Source: Lactococcus hircilactis (GTDB taxonomy: Bacteria > Bacillota > Bacilli > Lactobacillales > Streptococcaceae). Taken from it: a stretch of 64,000 nt of DNA. The notes under the pieces are model-generated. The model ran no database searches and was not told the DNA's origin. It was given only the letters and a program-made list of their open reading frames with translations. A program made the position numbers and the translations under genes. The stretch lies in assembly GCF_009601015.1 (NCBI RefSeq), contig NZ_WITJ01000005.1:99250-163249 (forward strand). Direction: 5' to 3'. Shown here one piece after another: positions 46,574-56,000 of the stretch (positions are counted from its first letter, which is position 1; every line of letters starts with the position of its first letter).

Positions 46574-47611
46574 ATGAATATTAATGACTTTAAATATGAA
46601 CTTCCAGAAGAGCTTATTGCTCAAACCCCTCTTGAAAAGCGTGATCAATCAAGAATGCTTGAAATTGATCCTTTGACGCATGCCATGCGTGATTTACATT
46701 TTTCTGATATTTTAGAAGAATTTGAACCTGGAGATGCCCTTGTCCTTAACAACACACGTGTTTTACCTGCACGCTTACACGGTGAGCGCATTGAGACACA
46801 TGGACATGTCGAGCTACTTTTGCTCAAAGATAAAGGAAATAAAACGTGGGAATGTCTTGCAAAACCAGCACGTAAGATGAAAGTGGGCGAAAAAGTCAGT
46901 TTTGGAGATGGACGCTTAATTGCAACGGTCGTTGAGGAAAAAGAAGAAGGCATTCGAGTGGTTCAATTTGATTTTGACGGGATTTTTCTTGAAATTTTGG
47001 AGCGTTTAGGTGAAATGCCACTTCCTCCTTACATTCATGAGCAACTCAAAGATCAAGAACGTTATCAAACCGTTTACGCAAAGGAACAAGGTTCTGCTGC
47101 TGCTCCAACCGCTGGTTTACACTACAGCCCAGAATTACTTGACGCAATCAAAGCAAAAGGCGTACATATTGTCGAGGTGACCTTACACGTTGGATTAGGT
47201 ACCTTTAAACCATTGACTGATGACGCGATTGCCTCAGAACACCTGCACTCCGAGTTTTATCGCTTGAGTGAAGAAGCAGCTGAAACGCTACGACAGGTCA
47301 AAGCATCTGGACATAAAATCATCGCTTCAGGAACCACGTCGATTCGAACACTAGAAACAATCGGAACCAAATTTAACGGCGACATCAAAGCAGACAGTGG
47401 ATGGACAGACATTTTCATCATGCCAGGCTATGAGTGGAAAGTTGTAGATGCGTTTAATACCAATTTCCATCTTCCAGAAACAAGCTTGGTGATGCTTGTT
47501 GCCGCATTTGCTGGACGTGATTTCGTCCTTGAAGCTTATCATCATGCTGTTGATGAACGCTATCGCTTCTTTAGTTTTGGAGATGCGATGTTTGTAAAAC
47601 CTAGAAAATAA
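46574..47611 (+). CDS. queA: S-adenosylmethionine:tRNA ribosyltransferase-isomerase
   Basis: 345 aa from the ATG at 46574, chosen because family proteins start [21 protein letters not shown]; a longer frame from 46493 lies in the leader. [13 protein letters not shown] near 60, [11 protein letters not shown] near 180, [10 protein letters not shown] near 205, GTTSIRTLE near 255. Makes epoxyqueuosine in tRNA. Confidence 0.95.
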   Translation: MNINDFKYELPEELIAQTPLEKRDQSRMLEIDPLTHAMRDLHFSDILEEFEPGDALVLNNTRVLPARLHGERIETHGHVELLLLKDKGNKTWECLAKPARKMKVGEKVSFGDGRLIATVVEEKEEGIRVVQFDFDGIFLEILERLGEMPLPPYIHEQLKDQERYQTVYAKEQGSAAAPTAGLHYSPELLDAIKAKGVHIVEVTLHVGLGTFKPLTDDAIASEHLHSEFYRLSEEAAETLRQVKASGHKIIASGTTSIRTLETIGTKFNGDIKADSGWTDIFIMPGYEWKVVDAFNTNFHLPETSLVMLVAAFAGRDFVLEAYHHAVDERYRFFSFGDAMFVKPRK

Positions 47612-47689
47612 AAAGGATCAAAAAGAGCGGATTTTTGTTTTTTATCCGCAGACATCGATTAAAAAAAATTTGCAGAATCTCATGTCAAA

Positions 47690-47964
47690 GCGAGTGTTGC
47701 TCTTTTTAATGGGAAATTTGCAGTTGTGATTTTTATACGCATTCCATCTGTAAATTTGCATCCTGGAAGCTTACTTCGTGCGATTTCTGAGATGAATCCA
47801 ATTCTTGCCCAGCGCCTTCACGATTTTGAAAAAAAGGCCTGCCCAAACGAAAAGTTTTACCTACAAATCCCCCACAAGTCGAATACACGCTGACAGGAAA
47901 AGGAACTGCACTTAAACCAATTTTTGATTTGCTCAATTTGTGGCATGAAAAATATCACGCATAA
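47690..47964 (+). pseudogene. HxlR-family regulator, degraded
   Basis: Two frames together give HxlR winged-helix text: LFNGKFAVVIF, then LLRAISEMNPILAQRLHDFEKK, a frameshift near 47845, then PPQVEYTLTGKGTALKPI and LWHEKYHA ending at 47964. The helix-turn-helix and the VEYTLT wing are clear. No start with a ribosome site and the N-terminus is eroded. A dead transcription regulator. Confidence 0.75.
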
Positions 47965-47977
47965 AAACGAGGTCATC

Positions 47978-48643
47978 ATGAGTTTTGTCAATCTTGTCAT
48001 TACTGACAGTTTTATTTCTGTCATCTCTGACGGACAAGTTACTAAAAATAATGAAATTACAGCGTCGCATTTTAAAAAATTTGAGACCAGTCAAAATGGA
48101 TATGTGATTGCAAGCACTGGTTATGAAAAAATTACAAATGACATCCGAAAAAAATTTTATTATCAGCCTCATCTCACTTTTGACGATGCTCAAATGCTTT
48201 TGTTAGAAAGTATAAAAAAATATCAAAATAAGTCTGTTCACTTTTCAAAAAAAGTCTCGTACAATGCTATTATCGCAGGATTTGTCAGTACTGACAATAG
48301 CCAAATTACGCCTTTTTCTACTGCTGTCAGTACTGACAATACCACAAAAAACAGCAGCACTCCTTCACATCCATCAAAAAAACGGCCCGTTGCTTACTGT
48401 TATCACGTGGCAGATGGAAAAATAACGCGTACCTTTTATGATCACGCGCTTTGCCTTTCTTTGATTCCAGACGACATTGATTTCAATCCCAATTTGCTCT
48501 TATCGACCGCCCTTAAAAAATTACCGCATCACAACGCTCTCCTATCCATTCAAGCCCTTCAACGCAGTATCCTCTATCAAGTAGCCCAAAAATCAAACAC
48601 TGTCAATACCGTAATTTTTCAAGCGCTCATCAAAAAAGACTGA
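47978..48643 (+). CDS. Hypothetical protein, Ntn-hydrolase/proteasome-like start
   Basis: 221 aa from the ATG at 47978, five bases after GAGG. The start SFVNLVITDSFISVISDGQVT ... GYVIASTGYEK resembles proteasome-like Ntn-hydrolase beta strands, tentatively. Residues 95-125 form an S/T/N/P-rich linker holding two perfect palindrome copies 42 bp apart (FVSTDNSQ and AVSTDNTT). Convergent with the 57-aa gene. Confidence 0.6.
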   Translation: MSFVNLVITDSFISVISDGQVTKNNEITASHFKKFETSQNGYVIASTGYEKITNDIRKKFYYQPHLTFDDAQMLLLESIKKYQNKSVHFSKKVSYNAIIAGFVSTDNSQITPFSTAVSTDNTTKNSSTPSHPSKKRPVAYCYHVADGKITRTFYDHALCLSLIPDDIDFNPNLLLSTALKKLPHHNALLSIQALQRSILYQVAQKSNTVNTVIFQALIKKD

Positions 48644-48817
48644 TTACTCAGCCTTTTTTTCTTCATTTTTTTCATTTTTCGCAACAGAAGACAAGCGTAA
48701 TTTTCCATTTGGATTATACTTTTTTAACAATGCATCAATTTTTGCATCGTCCCAATAATCCGCAGAAGCAATAAAATTTCCCGCTTCATCCCGATTTGAA
48801 ATGATCTTAAACCCCAT
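48644..48817 (-). CDS. Small hypothetical protein, 57 aa
   Basis: Read from the minus strand: ATG at 48817 directly after AAGGAGGAGAT, 57 codons beginning MGFKIISNRDEAGNFIASAD and ending with a charged KNEKNEEKKAE tail. Soluble, no family recognised. Its stop abuts that of the 221-aa gene; it may use the obgE-proximal region upstream for its promoter. Confidence 0.7.
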   Translation of the reverse strand: MGFKIISNRDEAGNFIASADYWDDAKIDALLKKYNPNGKLRLSSVAKNEKNEEKKAE

Positions 48818-48902
48818 ATCTCCTCCTTAATTATGACAAAATTGTATTTATCTTTTAAATCACACCTTCACACACTTGCGCAAAACCGCCTTGACATCGC
48901 GT

Positions 48903-50216
48903 TTAATCCACAAATTCAAATTCAAATTTCTCAATCCGAACCAAATCACCGTCCTCAGCACCAGCACTCCGAAGTGCTTCATCCACACCCCATCCACGCA
49001 TTTGACGCGCAAATTTCATCGCAGATTCATCATGTTCAAGATTCGTCATTTTATAGAGTTTGATTAGTTTTTCGCCCGTCAAACGATAAGCGCCATCCGG
49101 ATCACGCTCAATTTTAAATGGTGCCTCTTCTTCTTCAAATCCATAATATGCTGCTTGTGATGCCAAATCTTCTTCATCATAAAGTGGAAATTCTGGGGTT
49201 TGACTCAGCATTTCACTTGTCATCGCAAGAAGGGGCTGTAATCCTTCTTTAGTCAGTCCGGAAACTGGATATATCAATGGCATTTCTTGATTGACTTCTA
49301 AACTTTCAGCTAATTTTTTCTTGAATGTCTCCAAATTTTCTGCTGCTTGCGGCATATCCATTTTATTGGCCACAATAATTTGTGGACGTTCCATCAAACG
49401 TAAATTATAAGATTCTAACTCATCATTAATGGTTTGATAATCTTCAAATGGATCTCGCTCCTCAAGTCCGGACATGTCCAGTACATGAAGCAAAACACGC
49501 GTCCTTTCAATGTGGCGTAAGAATTGAATGCCAAGTCCAGCCCCAGAGTGTGCGCCTTGAATCAATCCTGGCATATCTGCCATGACAAAACTATCCCCAA
49601 ATCCAATTTGAACCATCCCAATATTTGGCGTGATCGTCGTAAAATGATAAGCCCCAATCTTAGGACGCGCATTTGAAACCACCGAAAGCAACGTGGACTT
49701 GCCAACAGATGGAAATCCAACAAGTCCAACATCAGCAAGCACACGTAATTCTAGCATGAGCATCCGCTCTTCTCCGGGTTCTCCATTTTCGGCCACCTCA
49801 GGCGCTGGATTTTTTGCAGTCGCAAATCGAATGTTTCCACGTCCACCGCGACCACCTTTAGCCACAACAAATTCCTGATGATTTTCAATCAAATCTACTA
49901 AAACAGTTCCTGTCTCAAAATCCTTTACTGTCGTTCCTTGAGGAACTTTTACAATCAAATCTTGAGCGCCACGACCGTGCATCCCTTTCGTCATCCCTTT
50001 TTCACCAGGTTTCCCACGGAAAATACGATTATATCGAAAGTCCATTAACGTCGTCATTCCTTCATCCACCTTAAAAATAACAGAGCCGCCACGTCCACCG
50101 TCGCCTCCCCAAGGTCCTCCATCTGGAACAAATTTTTCACGTCGAAACGCAACTGCACCGTCTCCACCTTTTCCAGCTCTCACTTCAATTTTTGCTGTAT
50201 CTAAAAACAGACTCAT
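48903..50216 (-). CDS. obgE: GTPase ObgE/CgtA
   Basis: 437 aa. Glycine-rich Obg domain ([15 protein letters not shown] ... [14 protein letters not shown]), G1 [10 protein letters not shown] near 165, G3 [11 protein letters not shown]4 NKMDMP, and an OCT domain at the C-terminus. Ribosome assembly and stress control. Confidence 0.97.
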   Translation of the reverse strand: MSLFLDTAKIEVRAGKGGDGAVAFRREKFVPDGGPWGGDGGRGGSVIFKVDEGMTTLMDFRYNRIFRGKPGEKGMTKGMHGRGAQDLIVKVPQGTTVKDFETGTVLVDLIENHQEFVVAKGGRGGRGNIRFATAKNPAPEVAENGEPGEERMLMLELRVLADVGLVGFPSVGKSTLLSVVSNARPKIGAYHFTTITPNIGMVQIGFGDSFVMADMPGLIQGAHSGAGLGIQFLRHIERTRVLLHVLDMSGLEERDPFEDYQTINDELESYNLRLMERPQIIVANKMDMPQAAENLETFKKKLAESLEVNQEMPLIYPVSGLTKEGLQPLLAMTSEMLSQTPEFPLYDEEDLASQAAYYGFEEEEAPFKIERDPDGAYRLTGEKLIKLYKMTNLEHDESAMKFARQMRGWGVDEALRSAGAEDGDLVRIEKFEFEFVD

Positions 50217-50357
50217 TCTATCTTTCCTCTAATTTTCAATTTATTTCGTCGTTATTTTCATGATTTTTTGCGCATCAACCTACCAAAAAGCGCATGAACT
50301 CTCCTTATTCTACCATATTTTACACGATTTCTCAAAACCTACTTTTTTTATTGATTT

Positions 50358-50831
50358 TTAAGTTAAATTTTTAATCATCCAAACGTCCATTGTCGCGTGT
50401 TCACTTTCAGGCAATGGAGCCAAACGTTGCTCAAATCCATAGCGCTCATAAAGCATTAATGCACTTTTTAAATCATGATGCGTTTCAAGATAAATCGCTT
50501 GATAATCCTTTTTTGCAGCACTCAGCACCTGATTCATCAGTAATTTCGATAAGCCTTTTTTACGATAGTTTTGATCAATGTACAACTTTTGTAACTCACA
50601 AATTCCCGTCGAAATCGGAGCAAATCCTGCTCCCCCCACAATCTCCCCCGCTTCATTTTCAATGACAAAGTAATCTGCAGGCTGATGCGTCGCATAAAAG
50701 TGACTTAATTGTTTTAAATTTTCATCAAAATACGCTGTTCCTGGAATATCCAGATGTTCAGATTTCAACACCGCCCTAATCAACTGATAAACTGCAGTAT
50801 TATCTTTTTCTTCAATTGGTCTTATCTTCAT
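50358..50831 (-). CDS. GNAT family N-acetyltransferase
   Basis: 157 aa. ELQKLYIDQNYRKKGLSKLLMNQVL near residue 90 is the acetyl-CoA loop (Q/RxxGxG/A). Substrate unknown. Single gene. Confidence 0.88.
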   Translation of the reverse strand: MKIRPIEEKDNTAVYQLIRAVLKSEHLDIPGTAYFDENLKQLSHFYATHQPADYFVIENEAGEIVGGAGFAPISTGICELQKLYIDQNYRKKGLSKLLMNQVLSAAKKDYQAIYLETHHDLKSALMLYERYGFEQRLAPLPESEHATMDVWMIKNLT

Positions 50832-50943
50832 TTAGTGTTCCTCCCTATACATTCTTGTTATTTTAACATATTTTTTAAAAATCTGGTATAAAAATTTGAT
50901 TACCGAATTTGATCACATTTTAAATCCGAATCATTTTTTCATG

Positions 50944-50966
50944 AAAAAAAATGCCTGAGGCATTTT
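50944..50966 (-). terminator. Terminator of the DUF915 hydrolase gene
   Basis: AAAAAATGCC-TCA-GGCATTTTTTTT on the minus strand. Confidence 0.85.
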
Positions 50967-51830
50967 TTATTTATAAAAAGCAGTTTTGATGTAATTAATC
51001 GCTTGTTTATTTTTAGGGACTTGGTCATGCTTTGTGTAGGGTCCTTTAAAAATATAATACGATACTGGGTTTTCATTTTTCACCAAAAAATGATAAACCG
51101 AGAAAGTGTCTGCCCAAGGAACGGTTCCATCTGTCTCTTTTGCAGCATCATAATCTCCTGCTAAAAATGTCACTTGAATATTGGAATCTAATTTTTTATA
51201 ATTCTCTTCCCAATATTGATAAAATTTCGTTTTAATTTTTGGACCATTTTTTAAAACATCTTCCATCGTTTGATTCGGCTGAGCTGTTGAAGCATTGTAT
51301 TGTCCATCAAGCGAGACAAACTTCTCAACAAATGGCAGACTTGAATCATCTGCGTACTGTAATAAATACCGATAAACGCCTGAGCCACCTGCAGAATAGC
51401 CTAAAACATTCACATAAGGAATCCGATAATGCTCTCCCAAATAAGTCATGACTGATTTGAGTGCTGCCTCGTATTTCAGACTATTATTTGTTCCTTCTTC
51501 CATCCCGACTTCAATGGTTGGATAGTGATTTTTTTCGTCAATTTTTCCAGAAACTTTCAGCGTATTGTCTTTATTCACAACAATGTCCAGACCTTTTTTT
51601 GCTTTTGTTGTCTTATCTGAAATTACACCTTGAACAATCGGGTCAATAGATGAAATTTTTCCACCTGATCCTGTGATATAGATGGACGGATAAATTTCTC
51701 TTGAAGAAAACATATCATTTTGACGATGCTTCACTTTCTCCACTTGACTTCCAATAGCAAAACCAATGAGCCCTGCGAGAATTATTGCAACGCCAATAGA
51801 AAATTTGATCCATTTTTTATTTTTTATCAA
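50967..51830 (-). CDS. DUF915 alpha/beta hydrolase, membrane-anchored
   Basis: 287 aa. N-terminal membrane anchor or signal (FSIGVAIILAGLIGFAIGSQV), then an extracellular hydrolase domain: nucleophile in LGYSAGGSGVY near residue 147 and a late histidine in GPYTKHDQVPKNKQAI. Matches lactic acid bacterial DUF915 proteins of unknown substrate. Confidence 0.85.
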   Translation of the reverse strand: MIKNKKWIKFSIGVAIILAGLIGFAIGSQVEKVKHRQNDMFSSREIYPSIYITGSGGKISSIDPIVQGVISDKTTKAKKGLDIVVNKDNTLKVSGKIDEKNHYPTIEVGMEEGTNNSLKYEAALKSVMTYLGEHYRIPYVNVLGYSAGGSGVYRYLLQYADDSSLPFVEKFVSLDGQYNASTAQPNQTMEDVLKNGPKIKTKFYQYWEENYKKLDSNIQVTFLAGDYDAAKETDGTVPWADTFSVYHFLVKNENPVSYYIFKGPYTKHDQVPKNKQAINYIKTAFYK

Positions 51831-51945
51831 AATAATCCTTTCGTTTGTTGAAAATAATTAATTTTATAGAAATCATACCTTATTTTCTTGAAATTTGCAA
51901 GGATTTTGTAATTAAAAAACTAGATTTCAACCGTTTGAATCTGGA

Positions 51946-53241
51946 TTATGGCGTTTGAGATGAACTTTGGGACGTCGAACTTTGAGTGGTCGAAGGTGAT
52001 GTGCTAGATTGAGTGGAGGAATCTGCATCAGCTTTTGCAGTTGACGCGGATTGTGCTGCTGCTTTCTCACTGGCTAAATTGCTCAGATCTTTTGCGTAAT
52101 CGGATTGACTTTTGGCATAAATTCCTGCTTCCATATCAATCACTTGTGGTGCTTTGACTTGTTTTGCGATACTAGGATAATACGGGAGTTTTTCTGACAT
52201 CTGACTTAAGGGAACACGAACTTGATTTCCATCACTCATTTGTAGGGCGATAAAATCCTTCGTCGCATCCGTTGGCGTTTTTGTCACTTTTTGGATCAAT
52301 TGCCGTAAGCTAGGCGTTAATGTTTCAAATGCTTTAATAAACGTTTGAACTTCTTGATCTGAGAAATCTAGCAAAAGAGGAATTTTTTGAGTCTGTGCAG
52401 GTATAGCTTTTGAAGTTTTTACGATGTAGCCGTTATCTAAAACAAGAAATGTTCCATTTTTTTGCTGAACAGCGGCTGTGGTTTGATGTTCTCTGATTTT
52501 CATTTCAATGCCATTTGGAAAGTGAAATTGAATGTTCGCTTGAGCTATTCTAGGAAATTTTTGCTCAATTTTTTGATTGATGCTCTTGCGATGCTGATAA
52601 ATAGAGTATATCGAATCTCCTGTTTTCAAGCCGGAGGTCAATGCAATTTGCTCAGACGTTTCATTTTGATTGCCAGAAACTGAGAATCGTCCGATTTTGC
52701 TGATGGGCGTAATGAAATAAAGGGAGATCAGAAAAACGAGACCTGCCAAAAATAAGGGAATCATCATTTTCTTTAAGACTGGACGATAAATCGGGATAGG
52801 TTTTGGGTGTTCTGGAATTTCTTCTTGAACGGTACGCGCTTCGTTTTGTGCATTAAATCGATCATATTCATCTTCGTAAGCGTCATTTTCATCACTCTCA
52901 TCATTGATTTCTTCAAAATCATCTGCCCTATCAAAATCAGTTTCAGAATTGTTAAAGTCATCTGAGTCATTAAAGGCGTTAAACTCATCTGTATCATCTG
53001 AATCATTTCGGTCATTTGAGCTGTCAGAAAATGTGACGTCATCTTTTTGAAATGAAAAGAGGTGATCATCGCGTGTTTCATCTGCTGTGTTTTGAGACGT
53101 TTCTTCTAAATTTTCATTAAAAAACTTACTCACACTAAAACGATCAGATGGTCCACGATAATGGCGCTGTTCTGATTTTGGAGGACGGAAATTGGAATCA
53201 TTTTGTTCCCAAGATGTTCGATTGTTGTTCTCTTCACTCAT
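51946..53241 (-). CDS. divIB: Cell division protein DivIB/FtsQ
   Basis: 431 aa. A very acidic N-terminal cytoplasmic tail (about 150 residues rich in D, E, N), one membrane segment (MMIPLFLAGLVFLISLYFI), a POTRA/FtsQ extracellular domain (IGRFSVSGNQNETSEQIALTSGL) and a 35-residue S/T/Q-rich tail. Part of the divisome with FtsL and DivIC. Overlaps murG by four bases. Confidence 0.92.
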   Translation of the reverse strand: MSEENNNRTSWEQNDSNFRPPKSEQRHYRGPSDRFSVSKFFNENLEETSQNTADETRDDHLFSFQKDDVTFSDSSNDRNDSDDTDEFNAFNDSDDFNNSETDFDRADDFEEINDESDENDAYEDEYDRFNAQNEARTVQEEIPEHPKPIPIYRPVLKKMMIPLFLAGLVFLISLYFITPISKIGRFSVSGNQNETSEQIALTSGLKTGDSIYSIYQHRKSINQKIEQKFPRIAQANIQFHFPNGIEMKIREHQTTAAVQQKNGTFLVLDNGYIVKTSKAIPAQTQKIPLLLDFSDQEVQTFIKAFETLTPSLRQLIQKVTKTPTDATKDFIALQMSDGNQVRVPLSQMSEKLPYYPSIAKQVKAPQVIDMEAGIYAKSQSDYAKDLSNLASEKAAAQSASTAKADADSSTQSSTSPSTTQSSTSQSSSQTP

Positions 53242-54332
53242 GTTGTTATTTCTTTCACCAGTTGATATAAACGTTCGCTAGCATCAGGAACTCCTGCTAA
53301 TCGACTGTTTTGAGACATTTCTTTATAGCGCGCTTCATCAGCAAAAATACTTGAAATCGCCTCAACCATGACTTCTCCTGTCAAATCACGATCCGCAATC
53401 ATTTGTGCTGCATTAATGTCAACAAGTGCTTGTGCATTTTTTGTTTGATGGTCTGCCGTTACGTTAGGGCTGGGCACAAAAATGGTCGGAAGTCCCAATG
53501 CTGTCACCTCCGCAATGGTTGTTGCGCCAGCACGACAAAGCACCAAATCGCTTGATGCAAAAACTTCGAGCATGTTTGAGATATAGGGACGAATTGCAAT
53601 GTTTTCACTTGCTTGATAAGCTTCAAAAATAGCATGATCTTCATCATAATAGATTTGTCCAGAAGCATAAATCACTTGATAATCTTCTTTTTCAAATAAA
53701 GGAAGCGCTGTTTTTACTGCCTCATTAATCGTCATCGCACCGCGGGATCCGCCAAAAATCACAACCGTTTTTTTATCTTTTTTCAAGTGATATTCGGTTT
53801 CTAAAATGGAAGTCGCTTTTAAGTTCGCCACTTCTTGCGCGCGGGGATTTCCTGTAAAAATTGTTTTTTCCTTTGGAAAATATGGCTTTGCTGCTTCAAA
53901 AGCAACAGCGATTTTTGTGACGCGCGAACTTAAAAATTTATTTGTGATTCCAGGAACTGAATTTTGTTCGTGAATAAGTGTGGGAACATTTAATTTTTCA
54001 GCGGCATAAAGGACTGGTCCTGCAACATATCCTCCAGTTCCTACGACCACATCTGGTTTAAACGCTTTGATGATTTTTTTTGCAGCTTGTGTTGCTGACA
54101 AAAATTTTGTGATGGTTTTTAGATTTGATAATGAAAGTGAGCGCTTAAAGCCCTGCACGTCAATCGTTTTAAATGCGATTTTTGCTGCGGGAACAATTTT
54201 ACTTTCAAGTCCACGCGCTGTTCCAACATATAAAATTTCTGAATCTGCTTCAACAGATTGGATGTATTTGATGAACGCAAGCGCTGGGTAAATGTGTCCG
54301 CCAGTGCCGCCTCCCGTTAAGATTATTCTCAT
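53238..54332 (-). CDS. murG: UDP-GlcNAc:undecaprenyl-pyrophosphoryl-MurNAc-pentapeptide transferase MurG
   Basis: 364 aa. TGGGTGGHIYPALA at residues 6-19, GGYVAGPVLYAA near 100, GGSRGAMTIN near 195, CRAGATTIAEV near 265. Makes lipid II. Upstream gene murD. Confidence 0.96.
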   Translation of the reverse strand: MRIILTGGGTGGHIYPALAFIKYIQSVEADSEILYVGTARGLESKIVPAAKIAFKTIDVQGFKRSLSLSNLKTITKFLSATQAAKKIIKAFKPDVVVGTGGYVAGPVLYAAEKLNVPTLIHEQNSVPGITNKFLSSRVTKIAVAFEAAKPYFPKEKTIFTGNPRAQEVANLKATSILETEYHLKKDKKTVVIFGGSRGAMTINEAVKTALPLFEKEDYQVIYASGQIYYDEDHAIFEAYQASENIAIRPYISNMLEVFASSDLVLCRAGATTIAEVTALGLPTIFVPSPNVTADHQTKNAQALVDINAAQMIADRDLTGEVMVEAISSIFADEARYKEMSQNSRLAGVPDASERLYQLVKEITT

Positions 54333-54463
54333 TATTTTTCTTTCTTCGTTCGTTTTGATGCGTCAAAAACAGCCGTCAATCGTTTTGTCAGCGCTCAGCG
54401 CTTTACTTTTGTCTGAAACAGGCTTTTTGGACCGCTGTCAGTACTGACAGAAATATAAAACGC

Positions 54464-55813
54464 TTATTTCATTTTCTCAAAAGCTGCAATAAAGCGATCG
54501 CCACGCTCTTCAGCACGTGTATATTGTCCCCAACTTGCACAAGCTGGACTAAGTAAAAGTGTGTCTCCTTCTTTCGTCAGTGGAAAGACCTTTTCCATCC
54601 CGTCTTCAACATAATCTGATACGAGATAAGGAATGTCATACTTTTTAGCAATTGCGACAAGTTTTGGAGTCGTTTCGCCTGAAATGACTAATCCTTTAAC
54701 GTCTTTAATTGATGCTTCAAGCGCTTCAAATCCATTGCCACGATCCAATCCGCCGATAAATAACCACAATTTTTGATGATCAAAACCAGTTAATGCTTTT
54801 TTCGTGGCTTCAATATTCGTCGCCTCAGTATCGTTGTATGCCCGTCTGCCTTTTGCTAATCCCAAGTATTGTAAGCGATGACGTACACCTTCAAAGGTGG
54901 TCAAAACAGAAATAATTTTGTCATTACTGACACCACATCGTTTAGCCACACAAATCGCCGCTAAAGCGTTCTCGATATTGTGTTCACCTGGTAATGACAA
55001 TGCTTTTGTTGCCATGAGATGCTGATTTTTAAAGTAAATTTCTCCATCAAGAACATAAGCCCCGTCTGTCACTTCGCGCGTCGAAAATGCAAGAACAGAA
55101 GCGTTCGTTTTTTTTGCGTAATCTTTCATTTTATCTTGATTAAAATTCAAAATCAAAACATCATCTGACGTCATATTTTTTTGTAAATTCCATTTCGCTG
55201 CTTCATAATTCGCTTGAGTCCCATGATAGTCCAAATGCGTCGAATAAATATTTGTGATCACAGCAATTTTTGGATGAAATTGATCAATTCCCATTAGTTG
55301 AAAACTTGACGTTTCCATCACGATGGTATCCGTGCGATGCGCAGTCGTTGCAACAGTTGACGCAGGAAAACCGATATTTCCAGCCAATTGTGGCGATTGT
55401 CCGCCTGCTTTCAAAAGTGCGCCAATTAATGTTGTCGTTGTCGTTTTTCCATTGGTTCCTGTGATGCCGATAATGGGAGCTTCAGATACCAAATAAGCTA
55501 ATTCAATTTCTGTCAGTACTGACAGCCCTAATTCTTGGGCTCTCACGACCATTGGATTGTCGTATCTGATCCCAGGATTTTTGACCATCAGCTCAAAATC
55601 TTCATCCAACAGCTCCACTGGATGTCCTCCAGTGACCACTTTGATTCCTTCTTCGAGAAGTTCTTGTGCTTCAGGATTTTCATCAAACGCTTTAAAATCA
55701 TTCACTGTAACGAGCGCTCCAAGTTTAAATAATAGTCGTGCTGCGGCCATTCCTGATTTTGCTAATCCAAGAACCAAGACTTTTTTGTTTTCAAAAGTTG
55801 TAATTTTTTTCAT
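54464..55813 (-). CDS. murD: UDP-N-acetylmuramoylalanine--D-glutamate ligase
   Basis: 449 aa. ATP-binding GITGTNGKTTTTTLIGALL near 115, YHGTQANYEAAKWN and GGLDRGNGFE further on. Adds D-Glu to UDP-MurNAc-Ala. A perfect palindrome copy encodes LGLSVLTEIEL near residue 97 and a near copy encodes VSNDKI. A third, perfect one lies in the murD-murG gap. Confidence 0.96.
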   Translation of the reverse strand: MKKITTFENKKVLVLGLAKSGMAAARLLFKLGALVTVNDFKAFDENPEAQELLEEGIKVVTGGHPVELLDEDFELMVKNPGIRYDNPMVVRAQELGLSVLTEIELAYLVSEAPIIGITGTNGKTTTTTLIGALLKAGGQSPQLAGNIGFPASTVATTAHRTDTIVMETSSFQLMGIDQFHPKIAVITNIYSTHLDYHGTQANYEAAKWNLQKNMTSDDVLILNFNQDKMKDYAKKTNASVLAFSTREVTDGAYVLDGEIYFKNQHLMATKALSLPGEHNIENALAAICVAKRCGVSNDKIISVLTTFEGVRHRLQYLGLAKGRRAYNDTEATNIEATKKALTGFDHQKLWLFIGGLDRGNGFEALEASIKDVKGLVISGETTPKLVAIAKKYDIPYLVSDYVEDGMEKVFPLTKEGDTLLLSPACASWGQYTRAEERGDRFIAAFEKMK

Positions 55814-55952
55814 GTGAGATTTCTAACTTCCTCTAAGAAGTTGGTCGTGCGACCAATTGATTGTAATGATGATTAAATAAAGGACATTTGTCCAGCTTTA
55901 ACTCTTCTATTTTACCGCTAATTGCGTTTTTTTTCAATAGTCTTGAAAGTTA

Positions 55953-55980
55953 AAGAAAAAAAGCCATCCAGAGATGACTT
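55953..55980 (-). terminator. Terminator of covRS
   Basis: AAGTCATC-TCTG-GATGGCTT followed by T5-7 on the minus strand. Confidence 0.85.
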
Positions 55981-56000
55981 AAACGAAAATCGTTTTTAAA

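Noticed and set aside
48833..49067. Two plus-strand open frames opposite the obgE 3' end
   Set aside because: Antisense shadows of obgE with repetitive H/P/Q content, no ribosome sites.
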